From: Sipunculus nudus
Lineage: Eukaryota; Annelida; Sipuncula; Golfingiida; Sipunculidae
Reading direction: 5' to 3'
DNA length: 64,000 bases
Assembly (NCBI GenBank): GCA_026874595.1
Contig: CM049309.1
Span: forward strand, 52,366,079 to 52,430,078
A program made the translations under genes and the position numbers. The notes beneath the pieces are model-generated. The model was not told the DNA's origin and did no database searches. It saw only the letters and a list, made by a program, of their open reading frames with translations. Below, one piece after another: positions 1 to 11,740 of this stretch (position 1 is the stretch's first letter; each line of letters begins with the position of its first letter).

Positions 1-196
1 AGATGTGTCGGTACGACACGAATGCCCCCGCCTGGGGCAAATTAGAAACATTTGTTAAATTTTGTAAAAAATTTTTAAGTTCAGGAGGTGTTGTATGGTC
101 AAAAGTAGGTCAAGAAGGGCAAAATGCAAACTCGATCTGTAACAGGTCATTATCAAGGAACACACCAAAAATCAGGCCAGTATGCAGGCACTGTGA

Positions 197-924
197 AACT
201 AGAATATCAGCAGAAGCTGACAAAAGCCCTCAGCCAAAAGAACAGTGTTTAGAGGTGGTAACAGTAACAAGTACTAAATATCTGTTCTCACATGGATGTA
301 TGTCTGTACATGTCTCAGTTATAAATTTAAAATTGAGAGGTATGTACCATGATTCATAACAATCCACCAAATGCTTCCTGAAAAATAAGCATCTAAGTTT
401 TATTCTATTATAAGCTCTGTGACCTTGAAAAGTAGGTCAAGGTCACCCATCTTTGAACTTGACCAAGATTTTGTCAATATATATCTTCACCAAAGAAATA
501 AAATTCCTATTGTGAATCCTTTTAGGATATCCCGCTCACAAGGCCCAAGTTGAAAAATCCAAGAAAAATTCATTAAAAATCAGAAATTGCAGGTGGCGCC
601 ACCAAACTTGTGCAGCAGTTAAAGACCATCAGTCCCTATGATCATAGTAAGTATTGTGAAAATCCACCAAATGGTTCCTGAGTAATAAGCATCTAAGTAT
701 TTTTCTATAATCAGCTTTAAAATGTAGAAAAATAGGTCAAGGTCACCCATCTTTGAACTTGACCGAGATTTTGTCAATATACATCTTTACCGAGGAATTA
801 AAAATCTGACGGTGAATCCTTTTCAAGATATCCCGCTCACAAGGTAAAAGTTAACGGACGCCGGACGGACGGACAGCTTGGGTGACGACAATAGCCCATC
901 AGCCTAAGAGCTGAGGGCTAAAAA
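197..924 (+). mobile_element. Nested element with AGGTCAAGGTCA blocks, copy 1
   Basis: Starts at ACTAGAATATCAGC and ends at GAGCTGAGGGCTAAAAA. It holds about two internal units containing GGTCAAGGTCACCCATC and ATATCCCGCTCACAAG, then an ACGG-rich stretch (about 855-875) and a conserved 3' end (GACAGCTTGGGTGACGAC, then TAGCCCATCAGCC). It interrupts the family-1 unit between GTGAAA and AAGTCC. The uninterrupted form of that site is present at about 51722-51735 and, reversed, near 62936-62945. Confidence 0.65.
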
Positions 925-1105
925 AGTCCATACATGTGCATTTTTCATAAAAATTTCTGTTTTTCATGAAATTTTCTTTGTTCAAGATCTGTCATATGGT
1001 CAAAAATAGGTTAACTGGGACGAAACGCGAACTCGACCTGTAAGTGGTCATTATGCGCCCACAGACCAAACATGGGGCCAGTATCTGTAAGCTTTGCATT
1101 GCGAA

Positions 1106-1793
1106 ACTAGAATATTAGCAAAAGCTGGTTATCAGTTATAAATTTAAATTGGAGAGGTATGTACCATGTTTTATAACAATCCACCAAATGCTTCCTGAGA
1201 AATATACCCCTAAGTGTTTTTTTCTATACTAAGCTCTGTGACCTTGAAAAGAAGGTCAAGACCACCCATCTTTGAACCTGACCAAAATTTTGTAAATATG
1301 ATGCAAAAGCACTGAAGTAATGAAGTTCCATAGTTGAATACCTTTGGAGATATCCTGCACAAAGGCCAAAATTGAAAGATCCGATAAAATTTCATTAAAA
1401 AATCAGAAATTGCAGGTGATGCCACCAAAATTGTCGGAACGTACAGACCATCAGTCCAAATGATCATAGTAAGTTTTGTGAAAATCCACACAATGGTTCC
1501 TGAGATATAAGCTTCTGAGTGTTTTCCTATAATCAGCTCTAAAATGTAGAAAAATGGGTCAAGGTCACCCATCTTCGAACTTGACCAAGATTTTATCGAT
1601 ATACATCTTCACTGATGAAATAAAATTCCAACGGTGAATCCTTTTAGAGATATCCCGCTCACAAAGTAAAAGTTAACAGACGTGGAATGGACGGACGGAC
1701 GGACGGACCGACACCCGACAGACAGATGGATGGATAGACGGACAGCTTGGGTGACGACAATAGCCCATCAGCCTATGAGCTGAGGGCTAAAAA
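1106..1793 (+). mobile_element. Nested element with AGGTCAAGGTCA blocks, copy 2
   Basis: Same start (ACTAGAATATTAGC) and same end (GAGCTGAGGGCTAAAAA) as the copy at 197-924, with about two internal units, an expanded GACGGACGGACGG tract at about 1690-1745, and the conserved segment GACAGCTTGGGTGACGAC. It sits at the same relative position in the second family-1 unit, so unit plus insertion was probably amplified together. No ORF of note. Confidence 0.65.
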
Positions 1794-2577
1794 CGGCTGT
1801 ACATGTACATTTGTCATGAAAATTTATATTTTTCATGAAATTTTCTATGTTTAGGAGCCGTAAAACAATCGAAAGTAGGTCAACCGGGACGAAACGCGAA
1901 CTCGAACTGTAACTGGTCATTATCTGCATACACACCAAAAATCAGGCCAATATCTACAAGCATTGCGAAAAAAGTCCGTACATGTGTTTTTGTCATGAAA
2001 ATTTCTATTTTTCATGAAATTTTCTAAGTTAAGGAGCCGTAAATGGTCAAAAGTAGGTCAACTGGGAGGAAACGCGAACTCCATCTGTAACTGGTCAATA
2101 TCTGCATACACACCAAAAATCAGGCCAATATCTGCAGGCACTGCGAAAAAGTCTGTTCATGTGTATTTGTCATGAAAATTTATATTTTTCATGAAATTTT
2201 CTAAGTTAAGGAGCCGTAAAATGGTCAAAAATAGGTCAACTGGGAGGAAACGCGAACTCCATCTGTAACTGGTCAATATCTGCATACACACCAAAAATCA
2301 GGCCAATATCTACAAGCATTGCGAAAAAAAGTCCGTACATGTGTATTTGTCATGAAAATTTCTATTTTTCAAGAAATTTTCTAAGTTAAGTAGCCGTAAA
2401 ACGGTCAAAAGTAGGTCAACCGGGATGAAACGCGAACTCGATCTGTAACTGGTCATTATCTGCCTACACACCAAAAATCAGGCTAATATCTGCAGGCATT
2501 GCGAAAAAAAGTCCGTACAACTGTTTGATTTCGGAAGGACGGAAGGACGGAATGACGGACATGGGTAAAACTATGCT

Positions 2578-3250
2578 TGTTTTGTGTGGAAATGAATACA
2601 AGCTGTATAATGAGTTGTGGGTGTTTAGCTTATGTATGATTTAGATAGTATCTTTGAAGACAGGGAAGAGGATTGATTCATTTATTATATTAACAAATGG
2701 AGTGTTATTGTTACAGATTAGTGTTACAGATTTTGACTTGGCCATATAACTTATAAGCAGAACATATAATATAAGAGTTTAACTATTTATTAAAAATAAT
2801 TACAAATTGTCCCAAATATAATTTTTATTAAAAATAAGAGAATGGTATGATTTTTTAAAATAAAATACAACTGAAATGATTATTAAAATAATATCAAAGA
2901 ATATATTCATGAATGTATTCATGGATACATTTTGAAAGTATTTGCACTGGTATTCATAAACTTTCATTTTTACCTGAATTCCCATTCTTATGCAAGAAAT
3001 TTTATAATGGAGTATATATTCATATTAGTATTCAAATACATTTGCAAATATTCACACCATGTCTGGTATTTATTCAGTTTTCACCAAACAATGATGATGA
3101 GAATCCAGAATATACAAAATTCACACATTTAAATAATGATCAGAAGTACCTGGTTTGATGGCTTTTATTCATATTAAAAAAAAAATAAATGTAATATATT
3201 CATTTTGGACTAATTTCACATCAATGTACACACTAGACACAGCAGGAATC
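2578..3250 (+). repeat. Dispersed repeat D, copy 1
   Basis: About 670 bp that matches, in reverse orientation, 40370-41155. Shared landmarks in order are TTTTGTGTGG, CTGTATAATGAG, AGGGAAGAGGATTGAT, TTGGCCATATAACTT, a run with GAATGTATTCATG, and TGTCTGGTATTTATTCAG. The copy at 40-41 kb is the interior of the inverted-repeat element 39659-41676; this copy lacks the GATC-rich ends. Short frames here are unrelated to coding. Confidence 0.6.
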
Positions 3251-3749
3251 TAGATTAATATTATCAACTGCATCTTTGTCTATCATTAATTTCCTTCATA
3301 TGATCCCTAATGATTAGTAATGAATAATATGATTTATTTTTTTATCATTAAAATTGAACTCCAAAATACCATAGGTGACTGCATGGTGTTATTTGGAATA
3401 CGTGACATTCTATCAATCGATACAAGATTCTTATATTATCAGTAACTGCAAGTTAATTTCCTGTTATTATCAACTAACAAATTCCTTTTCTATTTTTCTT
3501 TAATTTGTTATTAAAAACCAATAAAAATTTATTAATTTATTGTTTATTGTTATGTTGTTAGTTAAAACTACTAGATGAGTTGGGTTGGACACCTGGGTCA
3601 ACTGTGGCTGGCCATAAGCTGCCTGGCTGCCCCAGTGTATGCCTCGCGTCAAGCGTGCATAATTTGATGAAAGGTCAACAAGGTCAACATACAGGTGACT
3701 CAAAAGGGGCTGGGGAGAGCTAAGGTCTGACATGGTCTCATAAAAACAT
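3251..3749. other. AT-rich stretch, nothing identified
   Basis: No ORF, RNA gene or repeat partner was recognised. A less AT-rich patch at about 3575-3735 contains GGTCAACAAGGTCAAC direct repeats but nothing that can be named. Confidence 0.4.
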
Positions 3750-5447
3750 TAATAAAAGCTACAATTTTTGGCCAATTTCTTTCAGCTTTCTAAACTAAAA
3801 AGCTGAAATCCTTATGTGTGCATGATATGAAAATTATATCAACAATGCTCACAGGAAACAAACGTGCCTGGTCAAAGTTTGGCAAAATTTAAGGTACTAA
3901 TTTTATATTTATACTAATAACTTTTGGGTTTTCAATTGAATCTTGATAAAATAATGTTACATCCCTGACAAAAAATCTCTAGCTTCAGCAATCCTCTTGT
4001 TAAGGGAGTAAATATATTTCTTGATTTTTTACAAAGTGCATAATGTTTGGGCCCATAACTTAAAACAATTATGCAATACTGACATCATTTCTGGCATATG
4101 CATAGAGAATATATAGAAAATATGTATATTATATATGATTAAAGTCAGATCAGTGGTTTTGATATTAGGCAGTCTTGAAGTGTAACAATGGGTTTTTAAT
4201 GGAAAAATGAAGTTTTTCATTAATATCTCGAAGGTATTAAGTCCTAGTGACCAAATTCTTGGCATGGTAGGGGATTTTTGAGACATCTAATTGTACGCCA
4301 AATTTTTGGAACTGAGAGCTGAAGCTGGGAAGCTGAACTCTTGCAAACTGCATAACACTAGCTTAATGTAAACAATATGTTACATGGTACTTGAAAACTT
4401 GAATAAAATCTACAGTTTTTGATCAACTGGTTTCAAATTTTTGGTGTTAACAAAATGCTAATAAAAACATGCTGTGAAAATTAAATCCACAGTACTTACA
4501 GGAAAAAAAATGCCATGGTCAAAGTTGGGCAAAATTTACGGTACCAATTTTTTATTTTTGTTTATATTTAAAAAAAATTAAAGATTTTGATCTAATTTTT
4601 GGTATACAATTTAATTTTGATTAATTAAAGTTATATTACTGGGAAAAAAGACCATAGCTTTAACATGTTTTGTGTTAAGTGATCAATTATCTTTAATGAT
4701 TTTTACAAAATGCATTATGTTTGGGCCCATAACTTTTATAAATTATATAATACAGACATAATTTCTGACATGTACATAGGAACTATATAGGGGAATATTT
4801 ATGGTAATTATGAGGAAAAACAGATGAGTAGTTTTGATATTAGCAGTCCTGAAGTGTGAAAATAGGTTTTTTAATCAAAAATTGAGGTTTTCCTTAATTT
4901 TTCAAAGGAACAAAGTCGCAAAGACCCAGTTTTCGGCTTGGTAGGAGATCTTGGGGACATCTAACATTATGCCAAATTTTGGATTCCTAGGTCTTATGGT
5001 TTCAAAAAGTGCCACATCTACGGATGGACGGATGGACAGACAGACAGACAATGGACCATGACTATAGCTCAGATGACTTATAGTCAGCTGAGCTAAAAAT
5101 TGCACTTTTTTTGGGCCATAACTTTAAAATAATACTCAATACTGACCTAATTCTTGGTATGTTAATAGAAAATGTATGGAAGAATATGAATATTAAATAT
5201 GATCAAAAACAGACCAGTGGTTTTGATATTAGGAATCCTTGAAGTGTTGTACTGACTTTTTTATGGAAAACAGAGGTTTTTCCTAAATATTTCGAAGGAA
5301 CTGAGTCCTAGTGACCCAATTTTCAGTATGGTAGGAGATTTTAGGGACATCTAACTTTATCCAAAATTTTGGATTCATAGGTCCAACGGTTTTAAAACAT
5401 GCCCTGTTAACAGATGGCCGGACGAGTCATAGTCAGCTGAGCTAAAA
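3750..5447 (+). repeat. Tandem-unit element, family 3 (pearl-like)
   Basis: Long diverged tandem units: the marker TTTGGGCCCATAACTT occurs at about 4047 and 4719, with a variant at about 5110. The block around GACATCTAA...AAATTTTGGA occurs at about 4280, 4955 and 5345. An imperfect ACGGATGGACGGATGGAC and CAGACAGACAGA tract lies at about 5020-5050, followed by a short dyad (TATAGCTCAGATGACTTATA) and AGTCAGCTGAGCTAAAAA. A second TAGTCAGCTGAGCTAAAAA marks the end at about 5447. The architecture is that of families 1 and 2, with unrelated unit sequence. Confidence 0.6.
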
Positions 5448-5479
5448 AGCCCTGTTATTTTCTTGCTTTTCCCTGATCA

Positions 5480-5589
5480 TATTACATTTTTTTCAAAACA
5501 TACAACAACAGGTCAAAAATAAAATACCGCCCACCCGCAGTGATTTCTGAAAAAAAGTGCCTGAGAACCATACCTTTTTTTTTTTGGCC
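5480..5589 (-). mobile_element. PIF/Harbinger-like MITE, partial (one end)
   Basis: Reversed end of the MITE seen whole at 44931-45266. Reading the minus strand it starts GGCCAAAAAAAAAAAGGTAT, then GGTTCTCAGGCAC and TTTTCAGAAATCA. The flanking trinucleotide is TTA, in keeping with the TWA target of PIF/Harbinger elements. The other end was not found. Confidence 0.55.
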
Positions 5590-6236
5590 TTACCAATTAT
5601 ATTTAGAGATTTCTGGGTAACCATGTCACACAACAGAAATTAGCTGCATTTACACACAAAATTAAAACTGCTCTCTACAGATTCCCAAAACACGCTCAAG
5701 CTTGGCCAAGGGTGCCAGAATTCCGTTTAGAGCATCTTAACTAGGCCGACTATTTTAGGTGGGTGCAGATTCTAGCATGCTAGGTGGAGGTTGGAGCCCA
5801 CTGAATTTTCTGTGTAAATAGGCTTGGAGCAAATATGCTAGACCGGGAGCCAAATTAGTGCCAAATTACGGAGTGTAAATGTGAGGTGAGATTTTGACCA
5901 AGCTTGACACTGATGGTTTAACGGAATATTTCAGAGTGTAACACAATAGTTTAGAGTGGTTTAAATGGTCATTTGGCCCAGCAAAGAGTAAATAAGAGAT
6001 GAATTTAGATTTAGTTTGGTCAAGCCAGACCATTCGAATGTAAATGGGGCAAATATGGATTTGTCTGTAAAATTCCTTGTTCCACGAGCAGAGTTTTTCT
6101 TTGTGCTAACTGTACATTACAATCCACATGCATGAAAGCTACCTGTTGAACAAGTAACTTGCATGCACAGTTGCCAAATAAGGAATACTGGGTACACATG
6201 GTTTGTTCTTATTAGCATCTATATAGTACCGGTACC
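5590..6236. other. Unassigned intergenic sequence
   Basis: No ORF or RNA gene. GTGTAAAT-type words recur several times between 5810 and 6050, but no regular unit was found. Confidence 0.3.
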
Positions 6237-7824
6237 CAGGGTTGGGTTTTAGGCTGCCCAAAACCTGTTTTCGGCAGGGCAGAGCCTAAAACCTGCCTTT
6301 AACCGCCTAAAATAGGTTATTACCTGCCTAAAACTGCCTTTAACTGCCTAAAACCTTACTTATCCTCACCTATGACTTGCAGTTTAACTATGTTTTATTG
6401 TTACACAGCTTAATGCATTACAGAAATATACTCAATAAATTTAAAGTGAGGAACACTTTATTCAAACTAAACAAATAAACCATGATACAAAAAAAAGCAA
6501 CAAATGAATACAACACTACTTCAGGTTTTCCAAATGACAGTTTTAGCTTGTATCCCAAAATCATGTTCTGAGGTCTCCCACCTCCATTACTGCCAATTTA
6601 TAAATGAATGCTTATACTGTAAGCTTATAACCAGATTCTTTAATTGGCTTTTTGATCACAAGGGATTAAATTTTGTGATTTATGCAAAAGAAATTTTTTC
6701 CCGAATTCAAAAAGTTGTTCCATTTACACTGATGAATAGTCCTTTATACTGTAGTCTTACTAACATAACATATGTTGTGTATGCTTGTAGCTTAAAATGG
6801 CAAAAAGCATAAGGTTGATTTTATATATAATAAAAGATCTTTAATGCTAGCCATAAACTAAAAATATGATAATATCTTTTACATTATCTGATAATGAACA
6901 AGATTTCCACTAGTTGTTTATTTCCTTAGCTAGGTCATCCATTTTCAAATTTTGAGATTTTGTGCACATACTTATTTTCTAGATAATGATGGAAATGCTC
7001 TGTTAACTGTATGATAAGATTGTGAAAATGAACCCTCCTGCATCACTAAAATTAGTATAAACTGAAAAATACTAAAATATAATGCAGTGAATATGTTGCA
7101 AACCACAGAATATTCATAATCACTTTTGGACCATGTTCAACCTAAAGGCCTGAGAAACCCACATGTCATGGTCAGGAGCCCTGACTGCATCACTTAGTAA
7201 AAAGTTTGTCTCAAGAACAATTTTCAGGGCAAGGGCTTTGATTGCATCATCCTAGTCATGTATGAAAGTTCACAAGAACATCTACTAGTACACAGTAGTA
7301 GGACTTATGACCATTGGGTCTTATTACCCCATCACCCTGATAAATAGTAATCAACTGGTCCAATCAAGCATGCCTCCCCCCCCCCTTCTGATAACCTGCC
7401 TTACACAAAGTTACAGGAGGCATACGGGAGACTCTATTACATCATTCCAGGTAGCAGGGCACTCATTAGGAAACCCAAAGGGTCCTGATACTGACTTTAC
7501 ATTGGCCAATGAAACCAGACAAACATGGTCTCATGCTCAAGAAACCTATACAGGCTCTTTGAAGACTGCATGATGCCAGCCAACAGGAAATCATGCATTA
7601 CTAGTAATACCTGAAACCTTCCAGAAGCCAAGCAAAGCCTTGTGACTGCATCACTCTAGCCAGTTTGGTAGTTTTATAGATCTTTAAGTCAAAACTTTAA
7701 ACAAATATAGGTTTTAGGCACTTTTGGTGCCTAAAACCTGCCCAAAACCTGTTTTAGGCAGGGCAGTTTTAACCAGGTTAAAACCTATGGTTAAAACCTT
7801 CCTGCCTAAAACTTGCCAACCCTG
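6237..7824. mobile_element. hAT-like non-autonomous transposon, 1.59 kb
   Basis: The ends are CAGGGTTGGGTTTTAGGC on the left and GCCTAAAACTTGCCAACCCT-G on the right, an imperfect terminal inverted repeat beginning CAGGGTTGG. The eight bases outside are CCGGTACC (left) and CCTGTACC (right), a target duplication with one mismatch; 8 bp is the hAT size. Subterminal regions at about 6245-6360 and 7705-7820 are packed with GCCTAAAACCTGCC in both orientations, as expected for transposase-binding repeats. Short frames at 6504 and 7307 resemble no transposase, so it probably depended on a transposase supplied in trans. Confidence 0.75.
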
Positions 7825-9705
7825 CCTGTACCTCCACACACACGCTGTCCTGGAAAACCTGTTCACAGCTTACCCAGAGATCTTCTTTAAGTCATCATTA
7901 ATGGGCATCAACATAAAAACATGTGACAATTACGTGATAAAATCATATCCACCATATCAGAAACATTTCTAACATAGGCTTCCCTTCCTTTTCTGCAGCT
8001 GTCAGAATTTGCAAGCCAAACAGAACATCAAAATTAAAGTCTTCCATAAAATCATGAAACAACCTTAAAATACTGTCAAATAGAAAACCATCTGCTTGAA
8101 TTGTGCTAATTCTGTGTTTCTGCTAGGGTATCAGCCAAAAAAAATTAAAATTACTGTAAACTGTGTAATTGAATTCATCTATTTTTGCATTCCCAATTCA
8201 ATTTTTAATCAATGACTGGCTTTGATTCAATTCATAAAAAGTATTTGATACATTGTTACAGCACTAGTGGACCGCCAGTAGTAGTTGTACAAAGTGAATG
8301 AAATTATAGTGTCAATATTTTTAACAGTTTTTGCCTATGTAGTATGACCATGCATATATTTCTATATTTAGAATATAAATTATGACCATGCATATATTTC
8401 TATATTTAGAATATAATTATTATTAATTATTAATTAACAGTGAAAGTATTTTCCCAATAATAAGTCAAGGTAAAAGTATTTAAAGTTAAGAATTTAATGA
8501 ACAATTTTAGAAATAGAGTCAAAAATATAAAGGCAAGTTCTTGTAATGAGCCATGTGTGGGTGTGACACACATTAGGGTGTGCTGTGATTGAAATCACGG
8601 GCACATTCCACAGTTATTACAATGATCTATTGTCAGGACAGGGCAGTAAAACAGCAGCTCAGAAATAGTACCTGTACAACAGCATTGGAGGTGCTGTCTG
8701 AGAGACCTAGTTCTCCAAATAAAGCCATCCTAATATTAGTACAATAGATGTTGGAAAGCCATTGGCTTATGTAACTGGAATTAATATTCATATACATAAT
8801 CTGTTCCCTAAGATTATTTATTTTTCTAAGACTTCTGGTATGTGATCACATGATGTTAGGATATATATACAGATGTATGGGGTGGGGTAGGGTAGAGACT
8901 GGTGGAGAGACTGGTAGAGAGACTAGTAGGGAGAACTGTATTGAAGATATAACATGTGAGAGCCAAAGTAAGTTGTGTTGCCTCTGGATGGATCCCAACT
9001 GAACATACTGATTTAATTAGGGGACAAGAGATTTTTTAGAAAAAAAAAACCCACTTTCCCTAAGGCACTCCTCAGGATTGCTGTTCCTGGTATGCACGCA
9101 CTAGATCAACAAGAGAACACACTGAGTTTGACATATGCCCTGCAGTGTGTGCAGCTGTCTATATGTTCCGCTGAAATTAATGTGATTCACAAACAAAATC
9201 AGTAATGCATATTTGCAGTTACTGAGTGAGAGCCAAATAGCAGGTTCATTCCATGTAAAGGTTAATATTTGTAATGAACAGCTGTAGCAGATGTATCATG
9301 CTATACTACTAGAGGAGTGTATAATGGGAATGCATTACAATTACCTCGATTAAGTAGTAATGACAAGTAAAGATTTGACTAAACCTTTAAGGGGCTACCA
9401 AAGAGGAAGCGAAATGCACTGTAATGTATTCATTGCTATTAAGTGGACAGGAGGCACTGCACGTAAGGTTCACTACTGACCGCGTCTACAGGTGGTCTGT
9501 TACGTAGCTGACCAAAAAACATAACAGTAAACAATAAAGTCTAACTAAAGTGGTGAGTTGGTGGCAGCTTGAAAGTTCACTCAGTTATTTTTTATTTAAA
9601 TTTTTTCACATTTAAAATTTCTTTAGTTGTATTGAGATCTTTGTACTATTTCCTGAGGCACTCAATTCCCTCTGATTGTCATGTATACCTGCTGCGAATG
9701 GTATG
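7825..9705. other. Unassigned AT-rich sequence
   Basis: No gene recognised. Contains the 38-bp duplication at 8343-8418, a GTGTGACACACA dyad near 8560, and a purine-rich patch with repeated GAGAGACTGGT at about 8895-8930. Confidence 0.35.
8343..8418. repeat. Two-copy tandem duplication, 38-bp unit
   Basis: The unit beginning TATGACCATGCATATATTTC and ending GAATATAAAT is repeated back to back (8343-8380, 8381-8418) almost without change, so the duplication is young. Confidence 0.8.
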
Positions 9706-10794
9706 CAGTCAAGCCCACTTTGTGTCATATCGGTTAACAGAAAATCCTGTTTATTGTCACATAAATCTGAAATCCCAAACCATTTCCTATATAAACAATG
9801 GTAAATCTGACCATTTAATATCATAGAATATTGTCAAAATCCCGTTTATTGTCATGCTTGGAACCCTTGACAGTGGTACCAGTTCGCAGTTAATATCACA
9901 TCAAACACTGACACGGCAATCAACGAGGCCAAGAGCCTGTAATCAGTCAGGCGTATCAAATGATCGCATCTCCACCCATTGTGCGGCAGGCAAGTGCAGT
10001 GATGCATGCGTCACTTCGCTAATTAACATCCTAAGATACCACGGTCATCCAGATCATTGTGTTTCTTCGAACCTTAACAAGGGCGATGTTCGCGATCACA
10101 TATCATACATAATGAAATCCTGGCCTTTGTAAGGCCGCGGTTTACACCTCAGTTACATTTCGCTGAGATGATATGAAGCACGAGCTCTAAACGTTGCTTA
10201 CATCTGTAAATCCCCTTAAGGGTCCACGAAAAGCTTGAGGTTTGTGGGCACTGGAGGAGATACTCGGTCCAAAACATAAATTGCCGTAAACTTTAGAAAA
10301 TTGACAAAGACGATGCATGACATTGCCCACTCCCCGAACAGTCCTATTCAAAAGCGAGCACGGAAGTTTGAGTCATTAATAAGATAAGGCGCGAAAGTCA
10401 GGGAAAGAATTATCTAGTAAAATAATTTGTTATAAATAACTTTATAACTGTGCCGCATATTTCCAGACATTTGACCTCATAACCCAGACGCTACGTCTCT
10501 TTCTGTTGGCCAGTCGGATTTTTATCAATTATTGCGGCATGTGGCACAAAACTTACAGGAAATACAGGTGCGCATGAATGTAATTTGATATGCCGTTGTG
10601 CAATAAAAATATTGATAAATGTTTCTGTTTCCTTTTTATTGATGATTTATTTAATATCATTTGAGACATTAGGCTTCTTGTATGACTCAAAAGGACATAG
10701 ATGTTGACTCGTTGAGGCCCACATAATGTCATATCCCGGTTATTATCATAATTTATGCATGCACCACCGACATGACAATAAGCAGGCTTGACTG
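9706..10794. mobile_element. pogo/Tigger-like non-autonomous element, copy 1
   Basis: About 1.09 kb with terminal inverted repeats. The left end reads CAGTCAAGCCCACTTTGTG; the right end, read inward, is CAGTCAAGCCTGCTTATTG, continuing GTCATRTCGGT on both sides. The right flank is TA, the left is TG (a decayed TA). A second copy lies at 58669-59840. The interior is less AT-rich than its surroundings, and a 92-codon open frame at 9854 has no recognisable domain and is not intact in copy 2. CAGT-type ends with a TA target are typical of pogo/Tigger; the assignment is inference. Confidence 0.65.
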
Positions 10795-10879
10795 TACATC
10801 CTTATGAGCCCATCACTGTCTTGTTATTTTTGGATAATGGACACTAAGTGGGTAAGTCGGAGTGATGTAGTAAAGAGTC

Positions 10880-11740
10880 ATATTGGTTTTGAATGGGTTG
10901 TAATTTGATAGGGCTGGAACCCTCATAGGCACTAGACATTTCTGTCAAGTTGAGAAAGATCAAGCATATTCTCATTTAGATATTGCAAACTAAAGAAAAT
11001 CATCAATTGTGCTCTGGCAGCCATACTGTATTTTGATAGGGCTAGAGCCCTCACAGGCACCAATCATCCCTGTCAATTTGAGAAAGATCAAGCATATTCT
11101 CATTAAGATATTGCACACAAAAGAAAGTCACTGATTGTGCTCTGGCAGCCATATTGAAAATCAGTTCCGTGATTTGATTGGTCAGGAGCCCTTATAGACA
11201 TCAATGACCCTGTGAATTGGAGAATGATCAAGTATATTATCGTTGAGATATTGTGTGCAAAAGAAAATCACTAAGATTGCTCTGTTGGCCAAATTGTAAT
11301 TCAGATAGTTCTTTAATTTGACTGGTCTGGAGCTAATACAGGCACTGATAATCCCTGTGACTTAGAAGAGATCACGCATACTGCGTCTGAAAGAAAATCA
11401 CTATTTGTGCTCTGATGGCCATTTTGGAAACTGGACAGGTCTGTAGTTCAATATGCCTTACAGGCATCAAACTTCTCTGTGAATTCGAGAACGTTTAATC
11501 ATATTTTTGTTGAGATCATACTGCATGCAAAAGAAAATCATTAATTGTGTTCTGGCAGCCATTCTGTAATCTGATAAGTTTCGAGCTCTCATAGATACCA
11601 ATCATCTCTTTAAATTTAAAAGATCAAACGTATTCTCATTGAGATGATGTACACAAATGAAAGTGTCACTGATGGATGGACACCATGACAGCAGACGCCC
11701 AAGGTGGTCAGTATAGGGCTCGATTGAAAAGTTCAATAGT
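10880..11740 (+). repeat. Tandem-unit element, family 2, copy 1
   Basis: About six diverged units near 120-130 bp, each with the order: GATAGGGCTGGAACCCTCA, AGGCACCAATCATCCCTGT, GAGAAAGATCAAGCATATTC, GAGATATTG, AAAGAAAATCACTGATTGTG and CTCTGGCAGCCAT. It ends with GGATGGACACCATG and a GCAGACGCCC stretch instead of a long ACGG tract. The same units run at 43491-44360 (+) and 36926-37935 (-). No coding capacity. Confidence 0.7.

Larger units (their letters stand above)
1..2562 (+). repeat. Composite tandem-repeat element, family 1, copy A (pearl/Helentron-like)
   Basis: The window opens two or three bases inside an element end (ctAGATGTGTCGG...) that recurs at 51537 and, reversed, at 63141. It contains a first unit, two nested elements (197-924 and 1106-1793), then about four tandem units with a period near 177-180 bp, recognisable by the block TTTGTCATGAAAATTT followed by AGGTCAAC and CTGTAACTGGTCA. 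It ends in a degenerate ACGG-type tract at about 2535-2560. The terminal segment seen in copy B (TGCCCAC...GGCGGGGGCA) is missing here. Core tandem repeats plus an ACGG microsatellite match the published layout of molluscan pearl elements, now often grouped with non-autonomous Helentrons; that assignment is inference. No coding sequence is supported. Confidence 0.75.

Noticed and set aside
3-359. 118-codon + strand frame at the window start
   Set aside because: It runs through family-1 repeat and into the nested element; other copies of the same sequence are not open in this frame.
1210-1572. 120-codon minus-strand frame
   Set aside because: It lies within the nested tandem element; related copies (for example near 52064-52255) have the frame broken at different places.
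1800-2530. CRISPR array
   Set aside because: The units are ~180 bp with no short repeat/unique spacer alternation, and the sequence is eukaryotic; this is a tandem-unit transposon core.
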